From NCBI GenBank assembly GCA_044870295.1, contig JBIOYQ010000033.1, positions 1-15,456 on the forward strand: a DNA stretch of 15,456 nucleotides. The letters are read 5' to 3'. The notes beneath the pieces were generated by a model. That model was not told the DNA's origin. It saw only the letters and a list, made by a program, of their open reading frames with translations, and made no database searches. This document shows positions 6,691-14,043 of this stretch, one piece after another. Origin of the DNA: AC-52 sp044870295. GTDB lineage: Bacteria > Actinomycetota > UBA4738. Positions within the stretch are counted from its first letter, which is position 1, and every line of letters starts with the position of its first letter. The translations under genes and the position numbers were made by a program.

Positions 6691-7820
6691 AGGATCGAAT
6701 CTGGAGTCTCCATCGCGACGAGCGGGGCGTCACGCTCGCCTTCGTCGCCGTCACGATCTTCGTCCTGTTGGGCGTCACCGCCCTGGCCGTGGACTTCGGC
6801 GCGCTGTACTTCGATCGAAGGTCGATGGTGAACGCGGCCGACGCGGCCTCACTGGCGGCGGCCGAGGCCTACGCGCTGAACGAGGCCCAGTGCGGATCGA
6901 ACGACGCGCCCGCGCAGGGCAAGGCGGACGCGCTGGCGACCGCCAACGTCCCGTCGGCCCAACCGGACACGCGGACGGGAAACAGCTCCTACGTCGTGGA
7001 CTGTGGTGCGGGGACGGTGACGGTCCAGTACTACAAGGATCATCCCTACTTCTTCGCCCCCGCGCTGGGCATCGGTGACGCCCAGGTCGCCGCCAAGGCG
7101 AGCGCGGCCTGGGGACCGGCCGGTGGCGCTGGGGGAGTCCTGCCGGTGATGGTGAGCGAGGGTCGCCTGAGCAGTTGCAACATCCCGGGCGGCGTCATTG
7201 GGCAGGACTGCTACTTCTACGTGAACAACGGGGGTGGGGCCACGGGCTACGGCAACGCGTCGTGGGCCCTGCTCAACGTCCAGCCGGACTGCGGACAGAG
7301 CCAGTTCGGATGGAATGTGAGCGTCACACATTGTCCTCCCCCCAAAGTGAATCCGGGTCCCACCTACAACTGCCCCTCCTGGGGTGACAGCGCCCTCCGC
7401 GACCTGATCGCCAACGGGTCCGGGCAGCTCAGCATGGATCCCAGTGGGAACACCTACGTCTGCCTGGTCAGCGGCCAGCACACCCCCGTTTTTGGGGACA
7501 TCGCCGCGCTCGCCGGGAAGACGCGGCTGTTCCCGGTCAACGATCCGAACGGCCAGATCAAGAACGGCGGCCAGCTGTGCCCCCCGCCCAACTGCAGCCC
7601 GGACATGTGGGACATCATCGGCTTCATCCAGATGAAGATTGTGGAGGTCCTCCGGGGCCAGCCGCAGGTGAACTGGCCGGCGCAATGCCTTGCCCTGGGA
7701 CCGAAGGACTCGAACGCGTGGTGTCTCCACGCCGTCTGGATGGGGTTCACGCACGTCCCGGGAGAGATCTGCGACTCGTGCGAGAACTTCGGCGTGTACG
7801 CGACGCAACTCATCGGATAG
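6681..7820 (+). CDS. tadG: TadG-like pilus assembly protein, Cys-rich exported domain, no VWA
   Basis: The 379-residue protein begins with a short basic leader and DERGVTLAFVAVTIFVLLG, a single helix (about 17-37) of the TadE/TadG-like N-terminal type, then ALAVDFGALYFDRRSMVNAADAASLAAA, broken here only by annotation of known motifs: the VDFG and NAADAASLAA elements are diagnostic. The rest should be extracytoplasmic. It contains 14 cysteines, several in CPPPNC- and CDSC-like pairs, suggesting a disulphide-stabilised domain. I see no MIDAS motif, although many proteobacterial TadG proteins carry a VWA domain. The ATG at 6681 overlaps the TadE-like gene; ATG 6687 (ATGA overlap) is an alternative start. 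The exact role is unknown; TadG-type proteins are thought to anchor or initiate the pilus in the cell envelope. Confidence 0.82.
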   Translation: MRMKDRIWSLHRDERGVTLAFVAVTIFVLLGVTALAVDFGALYFDRRSMVNAADAASLAAAEAYALNEAQCGSNDAPAQGKADALATANVPSAQPDTRTGNSSYVVDCGAGTVTVQYYKDHPYFFAPALGIGDAQVAAKASAAWGPAGGAGGVLPVMVSEGRLSSCNIPGGVIGQDCYFYVNNGGGATGYGNASWALLNVQPDCGQSQFGWNVSVTHCPPPKVNPGPTYNCPSWGDSALRDLIANGSGQLSMDPSGNTYVCLVSGQHTPVFGDIAALAGKTRLFPVNDPNGQIKNGGQLCPPPNCSPDMWDIIGFIQMKIVEVLRGQPQVNWPAQCLALGPKDSNAWCLHAVWMGFTHVPGEICDSCENFGVYATQLIG

Positions 7821-7847
7821 CTCGAGCGAACTGAGGAGAGGAACGAC

Positions 7848-8624
7848 ATGAGGACCCGAGGACTGACGGTCATGGTGGCCTTCCTGCTGGCCATCGGTGC
7901 CACGATTGCCGTGTATCTGTACGTGCAGGGAGTCAAGGAGGACGCCAAGGGCACGGTGACCGACATGGCCACGGTCATCGTGTCGAAGCAGGACATCCCG
8001 GCTCAGACCAGCCTCGACAGCCTGATCTCCTCCGGGGCGTTCACCACCTTGCGGATCCCGGCCGACGCGGTGGTGAACGGCTCCGTGACCGACGTGTCGC
8101 AACTGCAGGGCAAGTCGACGGCCTTCCCCATTCTGCAGGGGGAGCAGATCACCACCGCCCGGCTCCAGGGCAGCTCGACCCAGGTCCAGGGAGGGGTCCT
8201 GGGCATCCCGGCCGGCCACAAGGCCGTGACGATCCCGCTGGATCTGCCGCAGGCCGTGGGCGGGGCCGTCCAGGTCGGTGACCACATCACCCTGTACGCC
8301 ACGTTCGACGACGTCCAGATCATCGGCGGCGGAGGCTCCCTGAAGCAGATCCTGGAGGGCAAGGGCCTCGTCAGCACGAAGAAGTTTGCCATCGGCGACT
8401 TCACCGTGACCCTGGTGCCCGACGTCCAGATCCTGAAGGCGGTCAAGCCGGTGCAGAGCGGCGGCAGCGAGGGCACGGTGCTGCTCACGCTGGCGTTGAC
8501 CCCAGAGGACGCCCAGCTGGTCGTCTTCTCCAAGGAGCAGGGCAAGCTGTGGGTCGGCCTGCTGCCTCCCGGCGAGTCCGGCACCTCCGTGCCGCCCCTC
8601 AGCGTCGTCGAGGCTCTGCGATGA
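7848..8624 (+). CDS. cpaB: Flp pilus assembly protein RcpC/CpaB (SAF domain)
   Basis: This 258-residue protein has one N-terminal membrane anchor (about residues 7-26) and an extracytoplasmic region. An SAF-type domain (about 40-107) includes TVIVSKQDIPAQTSL and FPILQGEQITTARL, and an RcpC-type C-terminal domain starts at about 115 with PAGHKAVTIPLD and VQVGDHITLYATF. In diderm bacteria RcpC/CpaB works with the secretin in the periplasm. No secretin is present here, so in this organism it probably interacts with the wall-spanning part of the pilus, which is inference. The start is well supported: GAGGAGAGG precedes the ATG at 7848. A 27-bp gap separates it from the TadG-like gene, and its stop overlaps the next start as ATGA. 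Confidence 0.92.
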   Translation: MRTRGLTVMVAFLLAIGATIAVYLYVQGVKEDAKGTVTDMATVIVSKQDIPAQTSLDSLISSGAFTTLRIPADAVVNGSVTDVSQLQGKSTAFPILQGEQITTARLQGSSTQVQGGVLGIPAGHKAVTIPLDLPQAVGGAVQVGDHITLYATFDDVQIIGGGGSLKQILEGKGLVSTKKFAIGDFTVTLVPDVQILKAVKPVQSGGSEGTVLLTLALTPEDAQLVVFSKEQGKLWVGLLPPGESGTSVPPLSVVEALR

Positions 8625-9811
8625 CGGATGCCCGCGTCGTCACCGTCGGTCCGCCCATGACCTTCCGTCAGCAGGTGGCCAGGGCGCTCGAATGGGACGC
8701 GGAGACGGTCGAGTGGATGCCGACGGTGACGGCCGTCGAGGGTGCGTTGGACGGCCGGGCGTCCGCTCCCAACGTGGTGGTGCTCTCGCCCTCCGTCAAG
8801 GAGCTCGATGCGTTCGGGTTGGCGGAGTTCCTCGGCAGGGCCTCGCCGGCCACGGCGGTGCTCCTGGTGCGGGATCGGGCCCTGAACGGAACGATGCCCG
8901 CCGCCATGCGCGCCGGCATCCGTGACGTCGTCGACCTGTCCCGAGGCGGGACCGACCTGGAGGATGCGCTCCAGCGGGCCATCGACTGGTCCCTGAAGCT
9001 CATCTCCGTCGGCGGGACGGCCAGGCCGGAAACCGAACAGCGGCGTGGGCGCGTCTACTCGGTCTTCTCCTCGAAGGGCGGGACCGGCAAGACCTTCCTG
9101 GCGGTCAATCTGGCCACGGCCATCGCCATGGAATCCAAGCGCGACACCGCCATCATCGACCTGGACCTGGATCTGGGCGACGTCTTCTCGTACTTCGGAA
9201 AGGAGTCGAGCCGGCCGATCCAGGACCTCATCCAGCTTGGTGACGACGCCGGGCGAGGGCAGGTGGAGGAGATCGGCACCTCGCTGCTCCCCAACCTCTG
9301 GGGATTCGGTTCCCCTCCCGACCCCAGCGCGACCGGCGTGAACGGCGAGGCCATGGGCAAGGTCCTCCAGGCCCTCCGTCGCTCCTTCGACTACATCGTG
9401 GTGGACGCCACCGCCGACTACTCGGACGCCGCGCTGGCCGCCTTCGACCTCTCCGATGAGATCTTCTTGGTCTCGGGCCTCGACGTCGTCGGCGTCCGGC
9501 ACCTCTCAATGGCGCTCCAGACTCTGCTCTCGCTGGGCTTCCCTCGTGATCGGTTCCGGGTGGTGTTGAACCGGGCCGACAGCAAAGTGGGCCTGGCACC
9601 CCTGGACGTCGAGCGCGTCATGAAGATCAAGGTCGACGCGCAGATCCCGTCGACCCGCCTGGTCCCCCTCTCGCTCAACCGCGGCGAGCCGGTGGTGGTC
9701 ACGGATCCCCGGTCGGACGTCACCAAGAGCATCCATGCGATCGCGAAGCGGTTGGTCCCAGCGCCATCCGTGGCCAAGGGCCGCCGCGTGTTCGGCAAGC
9801 AGCGAGGCTGA
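8621..9811 (+). CDS. cpaE: TadZ/CpaE, ParA/MinD-like pilus localisation ATPase
   Basis: The 396-residue cytoplasmic protein has an N-terminal receiver-like domain (about 1-125) without a phospho-acceptor Asp (NVVVLSPSVK at that place), as is usual for CpaE. A MinD/ParA-type ATPase domain follows from about 143. The deviant Walker A is SSKGGTGKTF (K152 and K157), the A' motif is AIIDLDLDLGD (D180, D182), and Walker B is YIVVDA (D262). TadZ/CpaE proteins are known to place the Tad secretion machine at a site in the cell, often a pole, through ATP-dependent dimerisation. The ATG at 8621 overlaps the upstream stop (ATGA); longer readings of this frame lie inside cpaB. A 13-bp gap with a good Shine-Dalgarno sequence leads to cpaF. 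Confidence 0.93.
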   Translation: MTDARVVTVGPPMTFRQQVARALEWDAETVEWMPTVTAVEGALDGRASAPNVVVLSPSVKELDAFGLAEFLGRASPATAVLLVRDRALNGTMPAAMRAGIRDVVDLSRGGTDLEDALQRAIDWSLKLISVGGTARPETEQRRGRVYSVFSSKGGTGKTFLAVNLATAIAMESKRDTAIIDLDLDLGDVFSYFGKESSRPIQDLIQLGDDAGRGQVEEIGTSLLPNLWGFGSPPDPSATGVNGEAMGKVLQALRRSFDYIVVDATADYSDAALAAFDLSDEIFLVSGLDVVGVRHLSMALQTLLSLGFPRDRFRVVLNRADSKVGLAPLDVERVMKIKVDAQIPSTRLVPLSLNRGEPVVVTDPRSDVTKSIHAIAKRLVPAPSVAKGRRVFGKQRG

Positions 9812-9824
9812 GAGAGGAGATCAC

Positions 9825-11147
9825 GTGTCACTGGCAGAGCGGCTGGCCAAGAGCGAACGCACGGATCGGATCGCCGACGTACAGGCGCGGATCCAGGTGG
9901 CCCTGGTCGAGGGCCTGGGGCCGAAGCTCTACGACGCCACCATGTCGGACGCCCAGCTCCAGGTGCTGGTCCAGCGCCGGCTGCGGGAGCTGCTGGACGA
10001 GGAGGAGGTCTCGCTCACCAGCCAGGAGAAGGCCTTCGTCATCCAGCAGATCGGCGACAGCGTCCTCGGGCTGGGGCCGCTGGAGCCCTACGTCCGGGAC
10101 CCGAGCGTCACCGAGATCATGGTGAACAACGCCTCCACCATCTACGTAGAGCGGGCCGGGAAGATCTACTGGACCGGCGCGAAGTTCCTGAACGAGGAGC
10201 AGCTCCGCCGGACCATCGACAAGATCGTCGCGCGGATCGGACGCCGGGTCGACGAGGCGTCGCCCTACGTCGACGCCAGGCTTCCGGACGGGTCGCGCGT
10301 CAACGCCATCATCCCGCCGCTGGCTCTGGACGGACCGGCCCTGACCATCAGGAAGTTCTCGAGCGACCCGTACCGGGCGGAGGACCTCGTCGCGTTCGGG
10401 ACGATGTCCGCCGCCACGATGGAGTTCCTCCGCGCCTGCGTGGCCGGCCGCATCAACATCTTGGTGTCGGGAGGAACCGGCGCCGGCAAGACCACGACGC
10501 TCAACGTCCTCTCTTCCTTCCTTCCCGAGGACGAGCGGATCCTGACCATCGAGGATGCCGCCGAGTTGAAGCTGCAACAGCCCCACGTGGTCCGGATGGA
10601 GGCTCGTCCCCCGAACATCGAGGGAAAGGGAGAGGTCACGATCCGCGACCTGGTCCGCAACGCCCTCAGGATGCGCCCCGACCGGATCGTGGTCGGTGAG
10701 GTCCGTGGAGGAGAAGCCCTCGACATGCTCCAGGCCATGAACACCGGCCACGACGGATCGATCAGCACCATCCACGCCAACTCGCCTCGCGACGTTCTGT
10801 CCCGGTTGGAGACCATGACGCTCATGGCCGGCATGGACCTGGGTGTGCGGGCCATCCGCGAGCAGATCTCTTCCGCCATCAACGTGATCATCCACCAGGC
10901 CCGGCTGAAGGACGGGACCCGGCGGGTCACCCACGTCACCGAGGTCGTCGGCATGGAGGGCGACGTGGTCACGCTGCAGGACGTGTTCCTCTTCGACTTC
11001 CGCGCCGGCGTGGACGAGCTGGGCAAGTTCCTCGGAGAGCTGCGACCCACGGGACTGCGGCCGCACTTCCTGGAGAAGCTGAAGGATCGGGGCATCGTGG
11101 TCGACGCGAACCACTTCAACCCCGTAGCACGGGCGATGGCCACATGA
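9825..11147 (+). CDS. cpaF: TadA/CpaF secretion ATPase
   Basis: This 440-residue hexameric motor ATPase powers Flp pilus assembly at the inner membrane face. An N-terminal helical region (1-85) precedes the conserved LGPLEPYVRDPSVTEIMVN segment. The ATPase core shows Walker A GGTGAGKT (216-223, K222), the Asp box TIEDAAEL (241-248), Walker B RIVVGEVRG (E292) and the His box GHDGSISTIHAN (from 308). All key residues are present and the length is typical, so it should be active. The GTG at 9825 is chosen because AGAGGAGAT lies just upstream; an extended reading would overlap cpaE. It ends with an ATGA overlap to the VWA-TadB gene. In other bacteria this family can drive retraction as well as extension; nothing here separates the two. 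Confidence 0.96.
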   Translation: MSLAERLAKSERTDRIADVQARIQVALVEGLGPKLYDATMSDAQLQVLVQRRLRELLDEEEVSLTSQEKAFVIQQIGDSVLGLGPLEPYVRDPSVTEIMVNNASTIYVERAGKIYWTGAKFLNEEQLRRTIDKIVARIGRRVDEASPYVDARLPDGSRVNAIIPPLALDGPALTIRKFSSDPYRAEDLVAFGTMSAATMEFLRACVAGRINILVSGGTGAGKTTTLNVLSSFLPEDERILTIEDAAELKLQQPHVVRMEARPPNIEGKGEVTIRDLVRNALRMRPDRIVVGEVRGGEALDMLQAMNTGHDGSISTIHANSPRDVLSRLETMTLMAGMDLGVRAIREQISSAINVIIHQARLKDGTRRVTHVTEVVGMEGDVVTLQDVFLFDFRAGVDELGKFLGELRPTGLRPHFLEKLKDRGIVVDANHFNPVARAMAT

Positions 11148-13048
11148 CCCGCAGGCGGCTCCGGTGGTTCGTCGGCGGGGCGGCCCTGCTGCTCCTCTCG
11201 ATGGGCGGCATGGTGGCTCGCGCGGCGTCGCCGTCTCCCGATGAGGGTTCGGTCCAGATCCGGAAGGTGGACGTCAGCGCCTACCCGAGCGTCGGTGTGA
11301 CAGTGTCGGTGGAAACGGAGACCGCTCCCAATGACATCCAGGTCACGGAGAACGGATCGCCGGTCGACGTGATCACCGCCCGCCCCCTGCTGGAAACGGG
11401 CCGGGGCATCGACGTGGTGCTCGCCATCGACACCTCGGACAGCGTGGCCGGCGAGCCTCTCCGCCAGGCCGTCGCCGCCGCCAGGGTCTTCGTGGAGAGC
11501 CTCCCCGCTCCCGTCGGCGTTGGCATCCTGACGTTCTCCGACGAGCCTCGAGTGGTGTCGCCGATCACGACGGACCACTCGGTCGTCCTGGCCGCCCTCG
11601 ACACGCTGGTCGATACCCAGAGGGGGACCGCCATGTACGACGGCCTCGTGGCCGCCGCCGCCATGTTCTCCGGCCCCGCCCAGCACAACGTGGTACTCCT
11701 CACGGACGGATCGGACGTGGGGAGCCTCACCTCGTTGGAGCAGGCCATCACGAGGACGGCCAAGGTTCCGGCCGCCATCTTCGCGGTGGGCCTCAAGGGC
11801 TCGCAGACGGATTTCCCGGCGCTCGGCAGGCTGGCCGAAGGGACGTCGGGCTCGTTCCAGCCGGTCGACACGGCGGCCCTGTCCGCGTTGTACGAGGGTC
11901 TGGCCAAGCAGCTCGGCCGCCAGTACCTGGTGATCTATCGAACGACGGGACCGGCGGGCGCGCAGGTCACCGTCGGCGTCCGCACGCCGGCCGGCGAGGA
12001 CCAGTCCGTGGTGTTGCTGCCTCGGCGATCGGGCCCACCGCACACGGCCGGAGGCTCCGGACCGCTGCTGTTCGGGACCTGGGGACTCCTGCTGACGTTG
12101 GGACTGGTCTTGCTGGCCGCCTTCCTGCTGGCCGTCATGATCGTCGGCGGCAGGCACAGGGCCCGTCGCGACCGGTCGTTGGCGGTTCGCATGTCGGCGC
12201 CCACCTGGGCGCAGGAAGAGGCCCGAAGGCAGGACGAGAGCCCCGCGGCGTGGGTCCCTGGATCCCTGGTGCAGCTCGGGTCGGCCGTCGCCGAGGTCGG
12301 CGGGTTCAAGACCTCGCTCGACAGGAAGCTGGAGCGGGCAGGGCTCCCCGTGACCCCCGGTGAGGTCGTCGGGGCGTCCATCGTGACTGGCCTCCTCGGG
12401 GTGGCCGCCGGTGGCCTGCTCTTCCGCAACGTCGTCTTCGCCCTCATCGTGGGCGCCATGGGCGCCGTGGCGCCGTTCCTCTTCGTCCAGATCAAGATGG
12501 GTCGGCGGATCGACCAGTTGCAGGCGCAGCTCCCAGACGTCCTCATGATCCTGGCCAGCTCGATGCGGGCCGGGCACAGCTTCCAGCAGGCCCTCGACGC
12601 GGTGGCGAAGGAGGTGGGAGACCCTGGTGGCGCGGAGTTCGGCCGGGTCGTGACCGAGATCCGGCTGGGCCGCCCCTTCGATGAGGCCCTCAACGCCCTG
12701 GCCGAACGTGTGGGCACCGAGGAGTTCAAGTGGGCCATCATGGGGGTGAACGTCCAGCGAGAGGTCGGTGGGAACCTCGCCGAGATCCTCGACACGCTGT
12801 CCCAGACCGTTCGGGAGCGCGAGGCCGTCCGCCGGCAGGTCCAGGTCCTTTCCGCCGAAGGGCGGCTGTCGGTCAAGATCCTGATGATCATGCCGTTCCT
12901 CCTGGCCCTCTATCTCACCTGGATCAACGGTTCCTACATGCGCCTGCTGTGGACCACCCGCCCGGGCTTGATCTTCCTGGTGGTGGGGGGGGTCCTGATG
13001 GTCGCGGGCGCCCTGTGGTCCAGGAAGCTGGTGAAGATCGATGTCTAG
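11144..13048 (+). CDS. tadB: TadB inner-membrane platform protein fused to an N-terminal VWA domain
   Basis: The 634-residue protein joins two modules. A signal-like helix (about 8-27, ending ARA) is followed by an exported region with a VWA domain at about 88-260. Its metal-site motif is complete: DTSDS (96-100), T162 in GTAMYDGL, and D188 in LLTDGSD. A helix at about 309-335 crosses back to the cytoplasm. The second half is a T2SS-F/TadB domain (about 380-634) with helices near 407-450, the cytoplasmic segment LPDVLMILASSMRAGHSF and two terminal helices. TadB forms the membrane platform for CpaF with TadC. Ordinary TadB is roughly 300 residues, so about 300 are added. The frame is continuous and no stop or alternate start separates the modules. 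It has an ATGA overlap upstream and an 8-bp overlap with tadC. Confidence 0.93.
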   Translation: MTRRRLRWFVGGAALLLLSMGGMVARAASPSPDEGSVQIRKVDVSAYPSVGVTVSVETETAPNDIQVTENGSPVDVITARPLLETGRGIDVVLAIDTSDSVAGEPLRQAVAAARVFVESLPAPVGVGILTFSDEPRVVSPITTDHSVVLAALDTLVDTQRGTAMYDGLVAAAAMFSGPAQHNVVLLTDGSDVGSLTSLEQAITRTAKVPAAIFAVGLKGSQTDFPALGRLAEGTSGSFQPVDTAALSALYEGLAKQLGRQYLVIYRTTGPAGAQVTVGVRTPAGEDQSVVLLPRRSGPPHTAGGSGPLLFGTWGLLLTLGLVLLAAFLLAVMIVGGRHRARRDRSLAVRMSAPTWAQEEARRQDESPAAWVPGSLVQLGSAVAEVGGFKTSLDRKLERAGLPVTPGEVVGASIVTGLLGVAAGGLLFRNVVFALIVGAMGAVAPFLFVQIKMGRRIDQLQAQLPDVLMILASSMRAGHSFQQALDAVAKEVGDPGGAEFGRVVTEIRLGRPFDEALNALAERVGTEEFKWAIMGVNVQREVGGNLAEILDTLSQTVREREAVRRQVQVLSAEGRLSVKILMIMPFLLALYLTWINGSYMRLLWTTRPGLIFLVVGGVLMVAGALWSRKLVKIDV

Positions 13049-13973
13049 CCTCTGGTTCCTGCTCGCACTTGCTGGAACGTTCGGCGCCATCGTCATGGGC
13101 GGCGTCGCGATCGACACGGTCATGGCGACGCGCCGGCGCACGTTGGAGATCCTGCGCTCGCAGGTGACCGAGGTCGACACTCGGACCAAGGAGCTGGCCG
13201 AGCCCTTCCTGGAGCGGGCCCTCATCCCCCTCGTGACCGGACTCGGCCGGATGGCGAAGCGCGTCACTCCGATCGGCATGCGGGAGCGCATCGCCCGGAA
13301 GCTGGTGCTGGCGGGCAGCCCTCCCACGATGGACGCCGAGAAGGTCGCCGCCTTCAAGATCTTCGGCTGCCTGGGCGGCGCCCTCCTCTGCTACGGGTTG
13401 GTCGTGCTGGGGGGCGGGAACAAGCTCCTGCTCACGGTGGCGCCGGTGTTCGGGGGGATGGTCGGCTACCTGATCCCCGGCGCCGGGTTGGGGCAGAAGG
13501 CCATCAACCGTCAGGAAGCCATCCAGCGGGCCATGCCCGACACCATGGACCTCCTGACCATCGCGGTGGAGGCTGGCCTGGGGCTCGACGCAGCGCTGGC
13601 CCACGTTCGCCGCAACGTACCCGGGCCGCTGTCGGACGAGATCGGGCGGATGCTGCAGGAGGTCCAGCTCGGTGTGCCTCGGGCCGAGGCGTTCCGGAAC
13701 CTGGCTGCCCGAACCGACGTGGACGACCTGCGGGCGTTCGTCCTGGCCATGGTTCAGGCCGACACCTTCGGCATCAGCATCGCCAAGGTCCTTCGGAGCC
13801 AGTCGAAGGAACTCCGAATGAAGCGGCGTCAACGGGCGGAGGAGAAGGCCCAGAAGATCCCGGTGAAGCTGCTGTTCCCGATGATCTTCTGCATCCTCCC
13901 GTCGATGTTCATCGTGCTGCTCGGGCCGGGGATCATCCGCCTGGCGAGGACATTCGCCGGCCTGACGTTCTGA
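13041..13973 (+). CDS. tadC: TadC inner-membrane platform protein
   Basis: This 310-residue T2SS-F family protein partners TadB in the inner-membrane platform of the Tad pilus. An N-terminal helix (about 3-24) is followed by a cytoplasmic stretch, two helices at about 103-149, the F domain with AMPDTMDLLTIAVEAGLGLD (164-183) and LGVPRAEAFRNLAARTDVDD, and a C-terminal helix at about 275-300. Length and order fit TadC. The ATG at 13041 overlaps the end of tadB by 8 bp, showing tight coupling. In many Tad loci tadD follows tadC; here the next gene is instead a membrane protein of the GT-C-like type, after a 70-bp gap containing palindromes. Confidence 0.94.
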   Translation: MSSLWFLLALAGTFGAIVMGGVAIDTVMATRRRTLEILRSQVTEVDTRTKELAEPFLERALIPLVTGLGRMAKRVTPIGMRERIARKLVLAGSPPTMDAEKVAAFKIFGCLGGALLCYGLVVLGGGNKLLLTVAPVFGGMVGYLIPGAGLGQKAINRQEAIQRAMPDTMDLLTIAVEAGLGLDAALAHVRRNVPGPLSDEIGRMLQEVQLGVPRAEAFRNLAARTDVDDLRAFVLAMVQADTFGISIAKVLRSQSKELRMKRRQRAEEKAQKIPVKLLFPMIFCILPSMFIVLLGPGIIRLARTFAGLTF

Positions 13974-13980
13974 GGCCGGC
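13956..13980 (+). terminator. 8-bp GC-rich hairpin over the tadC stop
   Basis: GCCGGCCT (13956-13963) and AGGCCGGC (13973-13980) pair perfectly around a 9-nt loop holding part of the stop codon. No T-run follows, so it may be a weak or U-less terminator, an mRNA-stabilising end for the Tad transcript, or chance in GC-rich DNA. Confidence 0.3.
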
Positions 13981-13990
13981 ACGGAACGCT

Positions 13991-14002
13991 CGGTCGCGAC
14001 CG
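13991..14002. promoter_or_regulatory. 12-bp perfect palindrome between tadC and the next gene
   Basis: CGGTCGCGACCG is self-complementary and lies in the 70-bp gap. It is entirely GC-biased apart from two A/T pairs, so chance is a real possibility. It could be an operator for an internal promoter of the following gene. Confidence 0.22.
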
Positions 14003-14043
14003 CCGCCGTCCGGCGAAGGCACCTCTCGCTCTCCGAGCTGTGG

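Noticed and set aside
6849..8285. A 478-codon minus-strand open frame opposite tadG and cpaB
   Set aside because: It is a shadow frame in GC-rich coding DNA with biased His/Arg/Gly composition and no recognisable domain.
10265..13357. A 1030-codon open frame on the minus strand, antisense to cpaF, tadB and tadC
   Set aside because: It lies opposite genes with complete, diagnostic motifs. Its translation is low-complexity, rich in Arg, Asp, His, Gly and Pro, and matches no family. Long antisense frames are expected in GC-rich DNA.
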